Positions 1-9,244 of a stretch of DNA of 48,309 nt are shown here, piece after piece. The DNA is taken from positions 8,416 to 56,724 of the forward strand of contig PLMW01000077.1 in NCBI GenBank assembly GCA_003142615.1, read 5' to 3'. The stretch comes from Opitutia bacterium (GTDB lineage: Bacteria > Verrucomicrobiota > Verrucomicrobiia > Opitutales > Opitutaceae). Each line of letters begins with the position of its first letter. Positions within the stretch are counted from its first letter, which is position 1. A program made the position numbers and the translations under genes. A model generated the notes under the pieces. The model was given only the letters and a program-made list of their open reading frames with translations, had not been told where the DNA came from and did no database searches.

Positions 1-2
1 CG

Positions 3-203
3 GCGGTCACTCTTCTCCTCGCTGCCGCCCCGGTTCTCCGCGCCGGTCCCCCGCCCGACTACTCGAATCGCATGCGCCCGGTGGCCGGCAAGCCCACCCC
101 GACAGTTCAAACCGTCGCCTGCAACCAAGCCGGCAAAGTCTGCACCAACTGCCAGAGCTGCGCCGGTTGCTCCGCCAAGACCGTGACGAAAGCAAACTCC
201 TGA
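3..203 (+). CDS. Cys-rich small secreted protein, 5'-truncated
   Basis: This is an open frame without its start, cut by the left edge; 66 residues are visible. The first visible residues (AVTLLLAAAPVLRAG) look like the end of a signal peptide. The mature part carries five cysteines in a tight cluster, VACNQAGKVCTNCQSCAGCS. The cluster suggests metal or redox binding. It lies just upstream of a CusCBA-type efflux operon on the same strand, so a periplasmic metal-binding role is a reasonable inference, but I do not recognise the family. G+C and reading direction match the downstream genes. A 150-base gap without a clear gene separates it from the next one. Confidence 0.5.
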   Translation, partial: AVTLLLAAAPVLRAGPPPDYSNRMRPVAGKPTPTVQTVACNQAGKVCTNCQSCAGCSAKTVTKANS

Positions 204-353
204 GCCCAGCCAACCGGGGGCGCTTTCACCCGTCGGTTCACGGCAACCGGCGGGTGTTTTGTCTTCACGTGAGGATTGACGCCTGCGACGCTGGCGGCGG
301 GCGCGATATTTCCCGAGGGGTTGAGCCTTCCGTCGCGTATTACCCTGCACCTG

Positions 354-788
354 ATGAAGGCTTTTCGTCTCCTCCTCGCCACCCTTGCCGCCATGGCCGG
401 CGGCGCCAGTGTTCATGCCGCGGATAATCCGTCCGCGCTGATTCCGCGCTACGAGAAGATTTCGGCCACGCTGGTGGCTGACAATTTCACTGACGCCCAA
501 GCAGCGGCCCGGCAGCTCGCCGCCGAAGCGGCCCGCCTCCACCGCGACAGCATCGCCAGCTCCGCCCAAGCCGTGGCCAGGGCGGATGATCTCGCCGGTG
601 CCCGTGAGGCTTTCAAGACCTTCAGCACCGAGGTGGTGGCGCTCGCGAAGCACACGAAGGGCTACTTCATCTTGACCTGCCCCATGGCGCAGGCCGACTG
701 GGTGCAGAGCACCCGCGCGGTGGCGAATCCCTACCTCGGCAAGGACATGCTTACCTGCGGTGAGGTGAAGGAGGAAACCAAGGGCTGA
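354..788 (+). CDS. DUF3347-like periplasmic protein of the efflux operon
   Basis: A 144-residue secreted protein. I start it at 354 because this ATG opens a clear signal peptide (MKAFRLLLATLAAMAGGASVHA), whereas the frame upstream is non-signal-like. The C-terminal part has the DUF3347 pattern: a helical domain followed by CPMAQADWVQ and then NPYLGKDMLTCGEVKEE, with two conserved cysteines and a methionine. DUF3347 domains are typically found with CusB-type membrane fusion proteins or as stand-alone periplasmic proteins in copper and silver resistance operons. Here it sits 16 bases ahead of the outer membrane component, which suggests it binds or hands over metal in the periplasm. The metal itself is not shown by the sequence. 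Confidence 0.75.
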   Translation: MKAFRLLLATLAAMAGGASVHAADNPSALIPRYEKISATLVADNFTDAQAAARQLAAEAARLHRDSIASSAQAVARADDLAGAREAFKTFSTEVVALAKHTKGYFILTCPMAQADWVQSTRAVANPYLGKDMLTCGEVKEETKG

Positions 789-804
789 TCATGCCCTCCC
801 TGTC

Positions 805-2157
805 GTGCATTATCCACGGTTCATTGTCGTCTCCGTCGGACTGCTTCTCGCCGGGTGTGTCGCCGCTTCTCACGAGGAACAAGCCGCGGCAGCTCGCGTG
901 CAGCGGACCGGCATGCTGCTGCGGCCCGCGGGGCGCAAACCGGATCTGCCGGTCCTGACCACGGATTCGTCTCTCGCCGACTATCTTCGCTACGCCCTGC
1001 TCAACCATCCGCAGGTGGGGGCGGCGTTCTACGACTGGCGGGCGGCAGTCGAAGCCATCATGCCGGCGCGTTCGCTGCCGGACCCGCAACTCACCTTCCA
1101 AGCCGACATCGCCGATACGCTGATGACGTTCATGCCCGGCATCATGTTCGATTTCATGACGCAGGGGAAGCGAGCCGCGATGGGCCGGGAGGCGGCCGCC
1201 GCGAGCGAAGTCGCCTACCGCAACTACGCGACCACGGTACTGCGCACGGCCGCGACGGTGCGCAAGGCGTGGATCGAAATCGCCTATGTGGACGAGGCTC
1301 TTCGGCTCCGCGAAGCCTCGCTCGGCGCCATCGACCAGTCCGCCGCCGTGAACGCTTCGGACTATGCCACCGGACGCGGCATGGCGACGCTCGGTACGCA
1401 AGTGCTTTTTCTCAACTCCGCCGCGCAAGTGCGCGCCACGATCGCCGCGCTCGAAGATCGCCGCGCTGCGGCACGCACCCGGTTCAAATCGGTTCTCGGC
1501 CTTTCGCCTGACGACGCCGATCCGCCGTGGCCGCGCATTGCGCTCACGGCGACTCCGCTGCCGCCCGAGCCCGAGCTCTGGCGCGCGGCCAAGGCGGTCA
1601 ACCCCGAGCTCGCCTCGATGCGCGCCATGGTCGAGATGGCCATTGCCGGCGTCCAGGTCGCCAACACAACCGGCACGCCCGATTTCGCGCTGGGCGCGAT
1701 GATCGACCTCAAGGCCGATCCACTGATGGTGCGCCCCACGGCGAGCCTGACGCTCCCGATCTGGCGCGACAAGATCACCGCGACTGTCGCCGCCGCCGAG
1801 GCGCGCCGCGATGCCGCGGTCGCGCGCCTCAACGCCGAACAACTCAACCTCGCCGCTGAACTGGCGCAAATGCTCTACATGGTGCGCGAATCCGAGCGGA
1901 TGATTTCCTATCTCGAAGGCACGGCGCTGCCCAACCTTGAGCGCAGCCTCGCCTCAGCCGAGGCCGCCTACCAATCAGGCATGGACGGTCCCGGCATGAT
2001 TCCGCAAACCCGGCTGATGGCGCTCGGCATGCGGCTGGAGCGTCTCGAAACGCTGCGCCAGCGCGAAACCGCCGTCACCGATCTCCTGCTCATGATCGCT
2101 GACGTGGCACCCGCCGACCCCGCCTTGCTCGCCGCCGCAGCGCCTTCTTCCCGGTAA
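805..2157 (+). CDS. cusC: CusC-like outer membrane efflux lipoprotein (TolC family)
   Basis: A 450-residue TolC/OEP-family protein that would form the outer membrane channel of the tripartite metal pump. It starts with GTG at 805. Residues 1-18 are a lipoprotein signal with lipobox LLLAGC, so the mature N-terminus would be a lipidated Cys18. The rest is Ala/Arg-rich long helices in two repeats, as expected for the periplasmic barrel (for example LRYALLNHPQVGAAFYDW early and a second helical hairpin near residues 320-440). Length fits the family. It lies between the DUF3347 gene and cusB with short gaps, so the genes are probably co-transcribed. Confidence 0.85.
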   Translation: MHYPRFIVVSVGLLLAGCVAASHEEQAAAARVQRTGMLLRPAGRKPDLPVLTTDSSLADYLRYALLNHPQVGAAFYDWRAAVEAIMPARSLPDPQLTFQADIADTLMTFMPGIMFDFMTQGKRAAMGREAAAASEVAYRNYATTVLRTAATVRKAWIEIAYVDEALRLREASLGAIDQSAAVNASDYATGRGMATLGTQVLFLNSAAQVRATIAALEDRRAAARTRFKSVLGLSPDDADPPWPRIALTATPLPPEPELWRAAKAVNPELASMRAMVEMAIAGVQVANTTGTPDFALGAMIDLKADPLMVRPTASLTLPIWRDKITATVAAAEARRDAAVARLNAEQLNLAAELAQMLYMVRESERMISYLEGTALPNLERSLASAEAAYQSGMDGPGMIPQTRLMALGMRLERLETLRQRETAVTDLLLMIADVAPADPALLAAAAPSSR

Positions 2158-2181
2158 CCCCCAACCCTTTTCCCGCCCGAC

Positions 2182-3552
2182 ATGAAATCGACCTTGTCCT
2201 CCATCCTGCGTCTCGCGTTGGTCGGCGCGACGCTGCTCTGTGCCGCACTCGGATCTTTCCCGACGCTGCTGCCTGCGGCCGAAAAGCAACTCTACACCTG
2301 CGGCATGCACCCGCAGATCATCCGCGACGCGCCCGGCAATTGCCCGATCTGCGGCATGAAGCTGCAGCCCGTGCGCGTCAACACCGCGGCACCCGGCGCC
2401 GGAACCGCCGCGCCCTCCGGCGAACGCAAGATCAATTACTACCAGTCCACCATGATCCCCGGCCAGGTCAGCGACAAGCCCGGCAAGGACACGATGGGCA
2501 TGGACATGGTGCCGGTTTACGAAGGCGGGGATTCTTCCGCGCAGACCATCCAGATCGACGCGGCCACGACGCAGCGCATGAACTTGAAGACCGCGCCGGT
2601 CGAGCACGGCCCGGTGCGGCGCGAATTCCGCACCGTCGGCATCGTGGCCTACAACGAACAGGGCCTGCGCGACATCACCACCAAATACGAGGGCTGGCTC
2701 GAGAAACTCTACGTGAACGCCACCTGGACCGCCGTGAAAGCCGGCGACCCGCTCTTCGAGATTTACTCGCCCGACCTCTATAACGCGCAGCTCAACTATC
2801 TCGTCGCCTCGCGGAGCGAAGGCGCGGCCGGCGGCCCGCTCGCGCGCGCTGCGCTCGCGCGTCTGCAACTCTTCGATCTGCCGGACGATTTCATTGCCGA
2901 AGTCGCGCGCACCGGCGAGGCCCACCGCACTTACACGTTCCGCGCGCCGGCCGACGGCGTGGTCATCGAAAAGATGGCCGTCGCCGGCCAGATGATGAAG
3001 GCCGGCGAAAAAATCTACCGCCTGGCCGACCTCGCGACGGTCTGGGTGCTCGCGCAAATCTATGAAGAAGACCTGCCCTTCGTGCAGGACGGACAGACGG
3101 TCGTGGTGGGCACGAGCTACGGCCTGCCACGCACGTTTGAGGGCAAAATCCAATTGCTCCTGCCGCAGGTCGACGAACAGACGCGCACCACCACCGCGCG
3201 CATCGTGCTGCCCAATCCCGATCTTTACCTGCGCCCCGGCATGTTCACGGATGTGCGTTTCGCGGCGCAGCTTGCCGATGATGCCGTGCTGGTGCCCGAC
3301 ATGGCCGTTCTCCGCAGCGGCGAACGCGACACCGTGTTTGTGGCCCTGGAAGGCGGTTCGTTTGAGCCGCGGGAGGTGAAGCTCGGCGCACGCAGCGAAG
3401 GCAACTTCTATCAAGTGCTCAGCGGGCTGCGCGCCGGCGAACGCGTGGTGACCTCGGGGCAGTTCATGCTCGATTCCGAAAGCCAGCTTCGCGAGGCGAT
3501 CCAGAAGATGCTGCGCCAGGCCGGAAGCACGCCCGCCGCAGCCAAGCCCTGA
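2182..3552 (+). CDS. cusB: CusB-like membrane fusion protein with heavy-metal-binding domains
   Basis: A 456-residue periplasmic adaptor linking the RND pump to the outer membrane channel. Residues 1-33 form a signal peptide. Residues 36-62 are a heavy-metal-binding domain (YTCGMHPQIIRD then CPICGMKLQPV). A second, degenerate copy follows at about 85-115 (YYQSTMIPGQVSDKPGKD, GMDMVPVYEG) that keeps methionines but no cysteines. Then come the CusB barrel-sandwich, lipoyl-like and beta-barrel domains (HRTYTFRAPADGVVIEKM, ATVWVLAQIYEEDLPFV). The methionine-rich N-terminus points to Cu(I)/Ag(I) rather than divalent ions. It precedes cusA by 30 bases. Confidence 0.92.
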   Translation: MKSTLSSILRLALVGATLLCAALGSFPTLLPAAEKQLYTCGMHPQIIRDAPGNCPICGMKLQPVRVNTAAPGAGTAAPSGERKINYYQSTMIPGQVSDKPGKDTMGMDMVPVYEGGDSSAQTIQIDAATTQRMNLKTAPVEHGPVRREFRTVGIVAYNEQGLRDITTKYEGWLEKLYVNATWTAVKAGDPLFEIYSPDLYNAQLNYLVASRSEGAAGGPLARAALARLQLFDLPDDFIAEVARTGEAHRTYTFRAPADGVVIEKMAVAGQMMKAGEKIYRLADLATVWVLAQIYEEDLPFVQDGQTVVVGTSYGLPRTFEGKIQLLLPQVDEQTRTTTARIVLPNPDLYLRPGMFTDVRFAAQLADDAVLVPDMAVLRSGERDTVFVALEGGSFEPREVKLGARSEGNFYQVLSGLRAGERVVTSGQFMLDSESQLREAIQKMLRQAGSTPAAAKP

Positions 3553-3582
3553 ACCGCGCCGCAACTGCCCCCCGCCGCCGCC

Positions 3583-6500
3583 ATGCTCAAGGCCATCATC
3601 AATTTCTCGATCAAGAACAAATTCCTGGTCCTCGCGGGGACCGCCGCGGTGATCTTCGGCGGCATCTACGCGCTGCGCAACATCCCGCTCGATGCCATCC
3701 CCGATCTTTCGGACACGCAGGTTATCATCTACACCGAGTGGGCGGGGCAGGCGCCGCAAATCGTGCAGGATCAGGTCACCTATCCGATCACGACCAAGAT
3801 GCTTTCCGTGCCTTCAGCCAAGGTCGTGCGCGGCTACTCATTCTACGGCTTTTCGTTCGTCTATGTGATTTTTGAGGACGGCACGGATCCCTACTGGGCA
3901 CGCAGCCGCGTGCTCGAATATCTCAGCGGACTGTCCGGCAGCCTGCCCAAAAACGTCACGCCGCGGCTCGGCCCCGATGCCACCGGCGTCGGTTGGGCGT
4001 TCATGTATTCGTTGAACTCGAAGAACCACGACCTCGCGCAGTTGCGCTCGATGCAAGACTGGTTCCTCCGGTATCAGCTTTCCAGCATCGAGGGCGTGGC
4101 CGAGGTGGCTTCGGTCGGCGGATTCGTCAAGCAATACCAGATCACGGTCGATCCGCACCGGCTGCATGCCTACAATCTCTCGATCAGCGACGTGGCGATG
4201 GCGGTGCAGCAGAGCAATGGTGAGGTCGGCGGGCGCTCCGTCGAAATGGGCGAAAAGGAGTTCATCCTGCGCGTGCGCGGCTATGTCACCGGTCTCGACG
4301 ACCTGCGCAAGATCGCCGTGGGCCGCGGCCCCGGCGGCACGCCCGTGCTGCTCGGCGAGGTGGCCGACGTGCAGTTCGGCCCCGACATGCGCCGCGGCAT
4401 CGCCGAACTCAATGGCGAGGGCGAAACGGTCGGCGGCATCGTGGTGGTGCGCTATGGCGTGGATACCCGCAAAGTCATCCAGGCCGTCAAGGCGCGGCTC
4501 GACGAGGCCATGAAGAGCCTGCCCGAAGGTGTCAGCTACACCATCGCCTACGACCGCACCGCGCTCATCGACCGCGCGGTGAAAACCCTCGAGGAAAAGC
4601 TCATCGAGGAAAGCATCGTCGTCGCGCTCGTGTGCGTGCTGTTCCTGCTGCACCTGCGCAGTGCGTTCGTCGCGATCGTCATCCTGCCCATCGCCGTGCT
4701 GGCCTCGTTTGGCATCATGTACGAACAGGGTCTCAGCTCCAATATCATGTCGCTCGGCGGCATCGCCATTGCCGTCGGCGCGATGGTGGACGCGGTCATC
4801 ATCATGATCGAAAACGCCCACAAGCACATGGAGCGCGACGGCGGCACGAAGCCGCACTGGGACATCATTCGCGATGCCGCCGTCGAAGTCGGCCCCACGC
4901 TTTTCTACTCGCTCCTCGTCATCACGGTGTCGTTCCTCCCGGTGTTCACGTTGCAGTCGCAGGAAGGCCGGTTGTTCAAACCCCTCGCTTTCACCAAGAC
5001 CTACTCGATGGCGACAGCCGCGCTGCTGTCCATCACCCTCGCGCCGGTGCTGATGGGCCTCTTCATCCGCGGAAGGATTCCGCGGGAAGAAAAGAACCCG
5101 ATCAACCGCTTCCTCATCTGGCTATACCACCCGGTCCTCGACTTGATGATCAAGTTCCGCTGGGTGGTGATTATCACCGCAGCCGTGATCGTCGGGTGGG
5201 TTTTCTTTCCGTGGAATGCCGTGGTCGCGCGCGCGCTGCCGAACGGCACGGTGAAAGAGTTTGCCGCGAAACTCGGCAAGGCCTTCCCCTACCAGAGCCT
5301 CGGCTCCGAGTTCATGCCGCCGCTCTACGAGGGCGACCTGCTCTACATGCCGACCACCTTTCCCGGCATCTCGCCCACCAAGGCGCGCGAGGTGCTGCAG
5401 CAGACCGACCAGATGATCCGCGCTTTCCCCGAGGTGCATCACGTCTTTGGCAAGATCGGCCGCGCCGAATCCGCCACCGATCCCGCCCCGATGGACATGA
5501 TCGAGACCACCATCATGCTCAAACCCGAGGAAGAGTGGCCGGCGGTGGCCATCAAGGACACGGACGGCAAAGTCATCGCGCACCGGCGTCGCACCGTCGA
5601 TGAACTCGTCACGGCAATGAATGCCGCCGTGCAGATTCCCGGTCTGACCAACGCGTGGACCATGCCCATCAAGACGCGGATCGACATGCTCGCGACCGGC
5701 ATCAAAACGCCGGTCGGCATAAAAGTCGCCGGCCCGAGTCTCGCCGAGCTTGAGCGCATTGCGGGCCAGATTGAAGGAAAAATCCGGCAGGTGCCAGGCA
5801 CGGGCAGCGTGTTTGCCGAGCGCGTGATGGGCGGCAACTACGTCGAGTTCGACATCGATCGCGACGCCATCGCCCGCTACGGCCTCACCCTCGGCGAAGT
5901 GCAGGAGGTGCTGGAGGTCGCGCTCGGGGGCATGCCGCTCACGACGACCGTCGAGGGTCTTGAACGCTACGGCGTCATTCTGCGCTACAACCGAGACTAC
6001 CGCGAAAACCTCGAAGCGCTTCGCGATATCCTGATCCCCGTGAAATCAGCCGGCACGGCTGTAGCGATGGGCGGCGGCACGACCGCCCTCATGGCGCAGG
6101 TGCCGCTCAGCCAGCTTGCCAAGGTGCGCGTGGTGGCCGCGCCAATGGGCATCAAGAGCGAGGCCGCCATTCCCAACGCCTGGATTTATGTGGACGTGCA
6201 GGGCGTGGACATCGGCACGTATGTGCGCAACGCCCAACACACCATCGGCGATGCGATTCAGCGTGACGAAATCAAGCTGCCTACCGGCTACAGCGTCTTC
6301 TGGAGCGGCCAGTATGAATACATGCTGCGCGCGCAACAGCGGCTCCTGCTCGTCGTGCCGCTCACGTTGCTGATCATCATCTTCATCATCTACCTCAACA
6401 CGCAATCGTGGATCAAAACCGCCATCGTGCTGCTCGCCGTGCCGTTCTCGCTCGTGGGCGCGTTCTGGATGCTGCACCTCTCCGGCTATAATCTCAGTGT

Positions 6501-6894
6501 CGCCGTGTGGGTCGGCATCATCGCGCTCGCCGGCCTCGACGCCGAGACCGGTGTGGTGATGCTGCTCTACCTCGATCTCGCCTATGACGATTGGAAGAAG
6601 AAAGGGCTGCTCACCTCGACCGCCGGCCTCCGCGACGCCATCTATCACGGCGCGGTCAAGCGCGTCCGCCCGAAGGCCATGACCGCCGCGGTCATCATCG
6701 CCGGCCTGCTGCCCATCCTTTGGAGTCACGGCGCGGGCGCCGACGTGATGAAGCGCATCGCCACGCCCATGGTCGGCGGTGTCGTCACCTCCACGCTGAT
6801 GGAACTACTCGTCTATCCGGCGATTTTTTTCATCTGGCGCGCGCGGAGTCTGGCCAAGAACGCCATTCCGGCTGCCGCGGTGGCCCGGGAATAA
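3583..6894 (+). CDS. cusA: CusA-type heavy-metal RND efflux pump
   Basis: An 1103-residue inner membrane proton antiporter of the HME-RND class, slightly longer than the roughly 1040-1050 residues usual for CusA. It shows the N-terminal helix (NFSIKNKFLVLAGTAAVIFG), the family signature DAIPDLSDTQVIIYTEW, the transmembrane stretch with GGIAIAVGAMVDAVIIMIEN, the periplasmic motif GSEFMPPLYEGDLLYMPTTF, and the last transmembrane block with KAMTAAVIIAGLLPILWSHG. These fit the monovalent-cation (Cu/Ag) group. The pump would take metal from periplasm or cytoplasm and deliver it through CusB to CusC. A linker of about 60 residues around 495-560 accounts for part of the extra length. Confidence 0.95.
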   Translation: MLKAIINFSIKNKFLVLAGTAAVIFGGIYALRNIPLDAIPDLSDTQVIIYTEWAGQAPQIVQDQVTYPITTKMLSVPSAKVVRGYSFYGFSFVYVIFEDGTDPYWARSRVLEYLSGLSGSLPKNVTPRLGPDATGVGWAFMYSLNSKNHDLAQLRSMQDWFLRYQLSSIEGVAEVASVGGFVKQYQITVDPHRLHAYNLSISDVAMAVQQSNGEVGGRSVEMGEKEFILRVRGYVTGLDDLRKIAVGRGPGGTPVLLGEVADVQFGPDMRRGIAELNGEGETVGGIVVVRYGVDTRKVIQAVKARLDEAMKSLPEGVSYTIAYDRTALIDRAVKTLEEKLIEESIVVALVCVLFLLHLRSAFVAIVILPIAVLASFGIMYEQGLSSNIMSLGGIAIAVGAMVDAVIIMIENAHKHMERDGGTKPHWDIIRDAAVEVGPTLFYSLLVITVSFLPVFTLQSQEGRLFKPLAFTKTYSMATAALLSITLAPVLMGLFIRGRIPREEKNPINRFLIWLYHPVLDLMIKFRWVVIITAAVIVGWVFFPWNAVVARALPNGTVKEFAAKLGKAFPYQSLGSEFMPPLYEGDLLYMPTTFPGISPTKAREVLQQTDQMIRAFPEVHHVFGKIGRAESATDPAPMDMIETTIMLKPEEEWPAVAIKDTDGKVIAHRRRTVDELVTAMNAAVQIPGLTNAWTMPIKTRIDMLATGIKTPVGIKVAGPSLAELERIAGQIEGKIRQVPGTGSVFAERVMGGNYVEFDIDRDAIARYGLTLGEVQEVLEVALGGMPLTTTVEGLERYGVILRYNRDYRENLEALRDILIPVKSAGTAVAMGGGTTALMAQVPLSQLAKVRVVAAPMGIKSEAAIPNAWIYVDVQGVDIGTYVRNAQHTIGDAIQRDEIKLPTGYSVFWSGQYEYMLRAQQRLLLVVPLTLLIIIFIIYLNTQSWIKTAIVLLAVPFSLVGAFWMLHLSGYNLSVAVWVGIIALAGLDAETGVVMLLYLDLAYDDWKKKGLLTSTAGLRDAIYHGAVKRVRPKAMTAAVIIAGLLPILWSHGAGADVMKRIATPMVGGVVTSTLMELLVYPAIFFIWRARSLAKNAIPAAAVARE

Positions 6895-7049
6895 GGGCGC
6901 CGTTTGCATTCTCCAACGACATGACGGATGTTAGTGGCAACATGTGATGGTCTGCGCCGACAGGGAGGACACGATCTTTTCTCCCGGCCGGCCGGAAGTT
7001 CCATCACCAACTGCCTTTCCAGCCGTCCTCAACCTCAACGCAACTCATC

Positions 7050-7472
7050 ATGAAGCACCTCAGTCCTCTCTCCAAACTGCTCGCATTGCTGGCCGCCGGC
7101 GCGGCCTTCACGATCCTGCCGCTCGCCGCGCACGGCGACGACATGCCCATGTCCGGCAACGGCATGGGTCACATGGACATGGCCAAAAGCGGTAGCGACC
7201 TCACCGTCACCGGTGAAGTCCTCGACATGGCCTGCTATCTCGATCACGGCGCGCACGGCGATGGCCATGCCTCGTGCGCTGAGAAATGCATCTCCAGCGG
7301 CCTGCCCGTCGGCCTCAAAAGCGCGGATGGCACGGTCTATCTGTTGATCGGACAGCATATGCCCGCCAACAAGGACCTGGCGCAATATGCCGCCAAGACC
7401 ATCACTGTGAAAGGCAAGTTCGTGAGCCGCGACGGCATCAATCTGCTTGAGAACATCGAGATCGTGAAGTAG
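7050..7472 (+). CDS. Small secreted Met/His/Cys protein downstream of cusA
   Basis: A 140-residue protein with a signal peptide (residues 1-29, ending LAAHGDD). It then has a Met/His-rich patch (MPMSGNGMGHMDM) and a compact domain containing GEVLDMACYLDHGAHGDGHA, SCAEKCISSGLPVGL and VKGKFVSRDGINLLENIEI. Three cysteines and several histidines in the middle could bind metal. Proteins with the GEVLDMAC/CAEKC pattern occur in several environmental phyla without an assigned function as far as I know. Its place directly after cusA and its metal-loving composition suggest a periplasmic copper or silver binder. It is 11 bases ahead of the next gene. Confidence 0.7.
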   Translation: MKHLSPLSKLLALLAAGAAFTILPLAAHGDDMPMSGNGMGHMDMAKSGSDLTVTGEVLDMACYLDHGAHGDGHASCAEKCISSGLPVGLKSADGTVYLLIGQHMPANKDLAQYAAKTITVKGKFVSRDGINLLENIEIVK

Positions 7473-7483
7473 CCCTCCGCTCC

Positions 7484-8005
7484 ATGCAGTCCTTGTGGAC
7501 GGAGTTCCTCGCGGCCCTGCGCCAGCCGGAATACGTCCACGTCCTTCTCCACCCGCTGCCGATCTATGGATTGGCCGCGGGTGTTTTTTCGCTCGTTGTG
7601 GCCCTGATCACGCGCAGCCGCTCGGGTCAGGCCATTGCCCTGCTATTGATCCTGCTGACCGCGGCCTCCGCGTGGCCGGTTGCGCATTACGGCCATGCAG
7701 CCTACGACCGTGTCTATTCCCTGTCGAACGACGCGGCGCAACCATGGCTCAACTGGCACGAGTATCTCGCCAACCGCATCGTCTGGGCCCACTACGCCAC
7801 GGCGGTGCTCGCCGCCACCGCGCTCATCGGCCTGTGGAAGTTCCCCCGCCTGCATCGTCTGGCGCTGGTGCTCACGACGGTCGCGGCCGTGATCGCGCTC
7901 GGCCTCGGCGGTTTCCTCGCGTTCGTCGGCGGCAAGATCCGCCACGGCGAATTCCGCCACGGCCCGCCGCCCGCCTGGGCCCACACCGCAGCGGACGAGG
8001 ACTGA
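7484..8005 (+). CDS. Four-helix membrane protein, DUF2231-like
   Basis: A 173-residue integral membrane protein with four predicted hydrophobic segments at about 25-42, 47-66, 101-119 and 125-147. The early motif HPLPIYGLAAGVFSLVVALI, the polar loop with HYGHAAYDR and NWHEYLANR, and the helix spacing resemble DUF2231-type membrane proteins. Such proteins often carry conserved histidines near the membrane and are found with metal or cytochrome genes. The His-containing tail (GGKIRHGEFRHGPPPAW) is notable. It closely follows the secreted protein at 7050, so it is probably part of the efflux operon. Function unknown. Confidence 0.65.
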   Translation: MQSLWTEFLAALRQPEYVHVLLHPLPIYGLAAGVFSLVVALITRSRSGQAIALLLILLTAASAWPVAHYGHAAYDRVYSLSNDAAQPWLNWHEYLANRIVWAHYATAVLAATALIGLWKFPRLHRLALVLTTVAAVIALGLGGFLAFVGGKIRHGEFRHGPPPAWAHTAADED

Positions 8006-8056
8006 TGGTGCATTCGAAGATTGCGTGATCCACCGCACGGGGCGAAGGAAAGAACC

Positions 8057-9187
8057 ATGCAAGTTCATCGCGCCCTGCTCCTCGCGTTCTTCGCCCTGGT
8101 TTTCACCTCCACCGTCGCGGCCCTCGACCGGCCGGACGTCACCTTCAAGATCTTCCAGTTTCCCGCCGACAAAATCCCGCGGATCGATGGCAATGCCGAC
8201 GACTGGGCGATGGTGCCCGAGGATTATGTCATCGGCATGGATCAGTTTGTGGATGACACCGGCAAGCATCCCAAGCCCGACCCGAAGAACCTGGACGTTC
8301 GCATTCGCGTTGGCTGGGTGAAGGGCCTCAACCGGCTCTATTTTCTCTACGAGGCCTACGACGACTACTGGGACTTCGCCCGACCCGATCTGCACAACGA
8401 CACATTCGAGATCGTGGTCGACGGCGATGCGTCCGGCGGTCCGCTCATCGACAAGGGGCACCGCGAATTCTGGACGCCCGAACAGGTGGGGACGGTGGCG
8501 GCCATGCCTGACGACCGTATCAGTGTGGATGAGGCCCACTGGGCCATCCACGGCGTCCACGCGCAAAACTACCACATTTTCACCCCGGCGGAGGGCAAGG
8601 ACTGGTGCATGGCGTGGACCTCCGCGACATGGATCAAGGAACTGCCGTGGGCGAACGCCGCCTGCGCCTACAATTTCAAGCCGGGCGAGTCCGGCAAACT
8701 GGTGCTCGAATTCTGGATCACGCCCTTCGATTACGCCGGCCCCGAGGGCCCGCAACGCGCAGTGGAATCCGTGCTCCACGAAAACAAAATTCTCGGCCTG
8801 AGTTTTGCGGTCATCGATTACGACGACGTCGGCAAGCGGGGCACCAACGGCTTCTGGAACCTCTCCCGTCACCACACGATGTACGGCAACGCCTCGGAAT
8901 TGTGCGCGTTCAAGCTCATGCCGATCGAGCCACAGTTTCGCAAGCCCATCGAGGCGCAGTGGACCTGGCAGGTGGTCGACATGGACCGGCGCCTCGTCGC
9001 CTTCAAGGACCTGTCCGTCGGGAAGATCACCTCGTGGAAATGGGATTTCGGCGACGGCGAGACCTCGACGGAACAGAACCCGATTCATCAATACAAGCAG
9101 CCCGGCAACCTGGTTGTCGTGTTGGAGATCGAGGGACCGGACGGCAAGTCGCGCCGCTCCAAGGTCTGGGACGTCCAGTTAAAGTAG
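8057..9187 (+). CDS. Secreted CBM9-like plus PKD-domain protein
   Basis: A 376-residue exported protein. I start at the ATG at 8057, which follows a GAAGGAAAG ribosome site and opens a good signal peptide (MQVHRALLLAFFALVF, cleaved near residue 22). Residues 25-290 resemble the CBM9-like sugar-binding/cytochrome-associated fold: PRIDGNADDWAMVPEDYV, then YDDYWDFARPDLHNDTFEI. Residues 300-376 are a PKD domain with the typical WDFGDGETS motif. No catalytic motif is visible. It ends the + strand cluster of efflux genes, 52 bases after the membrane protein. Whether it belongs to metal handling or to the surface is unclear. Confidence 0.7.
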   Translation: MQVHRALLLAFFALVFTSTVAALDRPDVTFKIFQFPADKIPRIDGNADDWAMVPEDYVIGMDQFVDDTGKHPKPDPKNLDVRIRVGWVKGLNRLYFLYEAYDDYWDFARPDLHNDTFEIVVDGDASGGPLIDKGHREFWTPEQVGTVAAMPDDRISVDEAHWAIHGVHAQNYHIFTPAEGKDWCMAWTSATWIKELPWANAACAYNFKPGESGKLVLEFWITPFDYAGPEGPQRAVESVLHENKILGLSFAVIDYDDVGKRGTNGFWNLSRHHTMYGNASELCAFKLMPIEPQFRKPIEAQWTWQVVDMDRRLVAFKDLSVGKITSWKWDFGDGETSTEQNPIHQYKQPGNLVVVLEIEGPDGKSRRSKVWDVQLK

Positions 9188-9244
9188 ACCAGGAATCGTC
9201 CGCCTGTCTTTGCGATATTCGCGCCGCGTGCGTTCCTCACCAAC

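Noticed and set aside
751-1869. Long minus-strand frame (372 codons) opposite the outer membrane protein gene
   Set aside because: Arg/Gly/His-rich translation typical of the reverse frame in GC-rich DNA; the + strand frame has clear OEP features.
1975-3759. 594-codon minus-strand frame over cusB and the start of cusA
   Set aside because: It is antisense to conserved CusB domains and has no recognisable motif.
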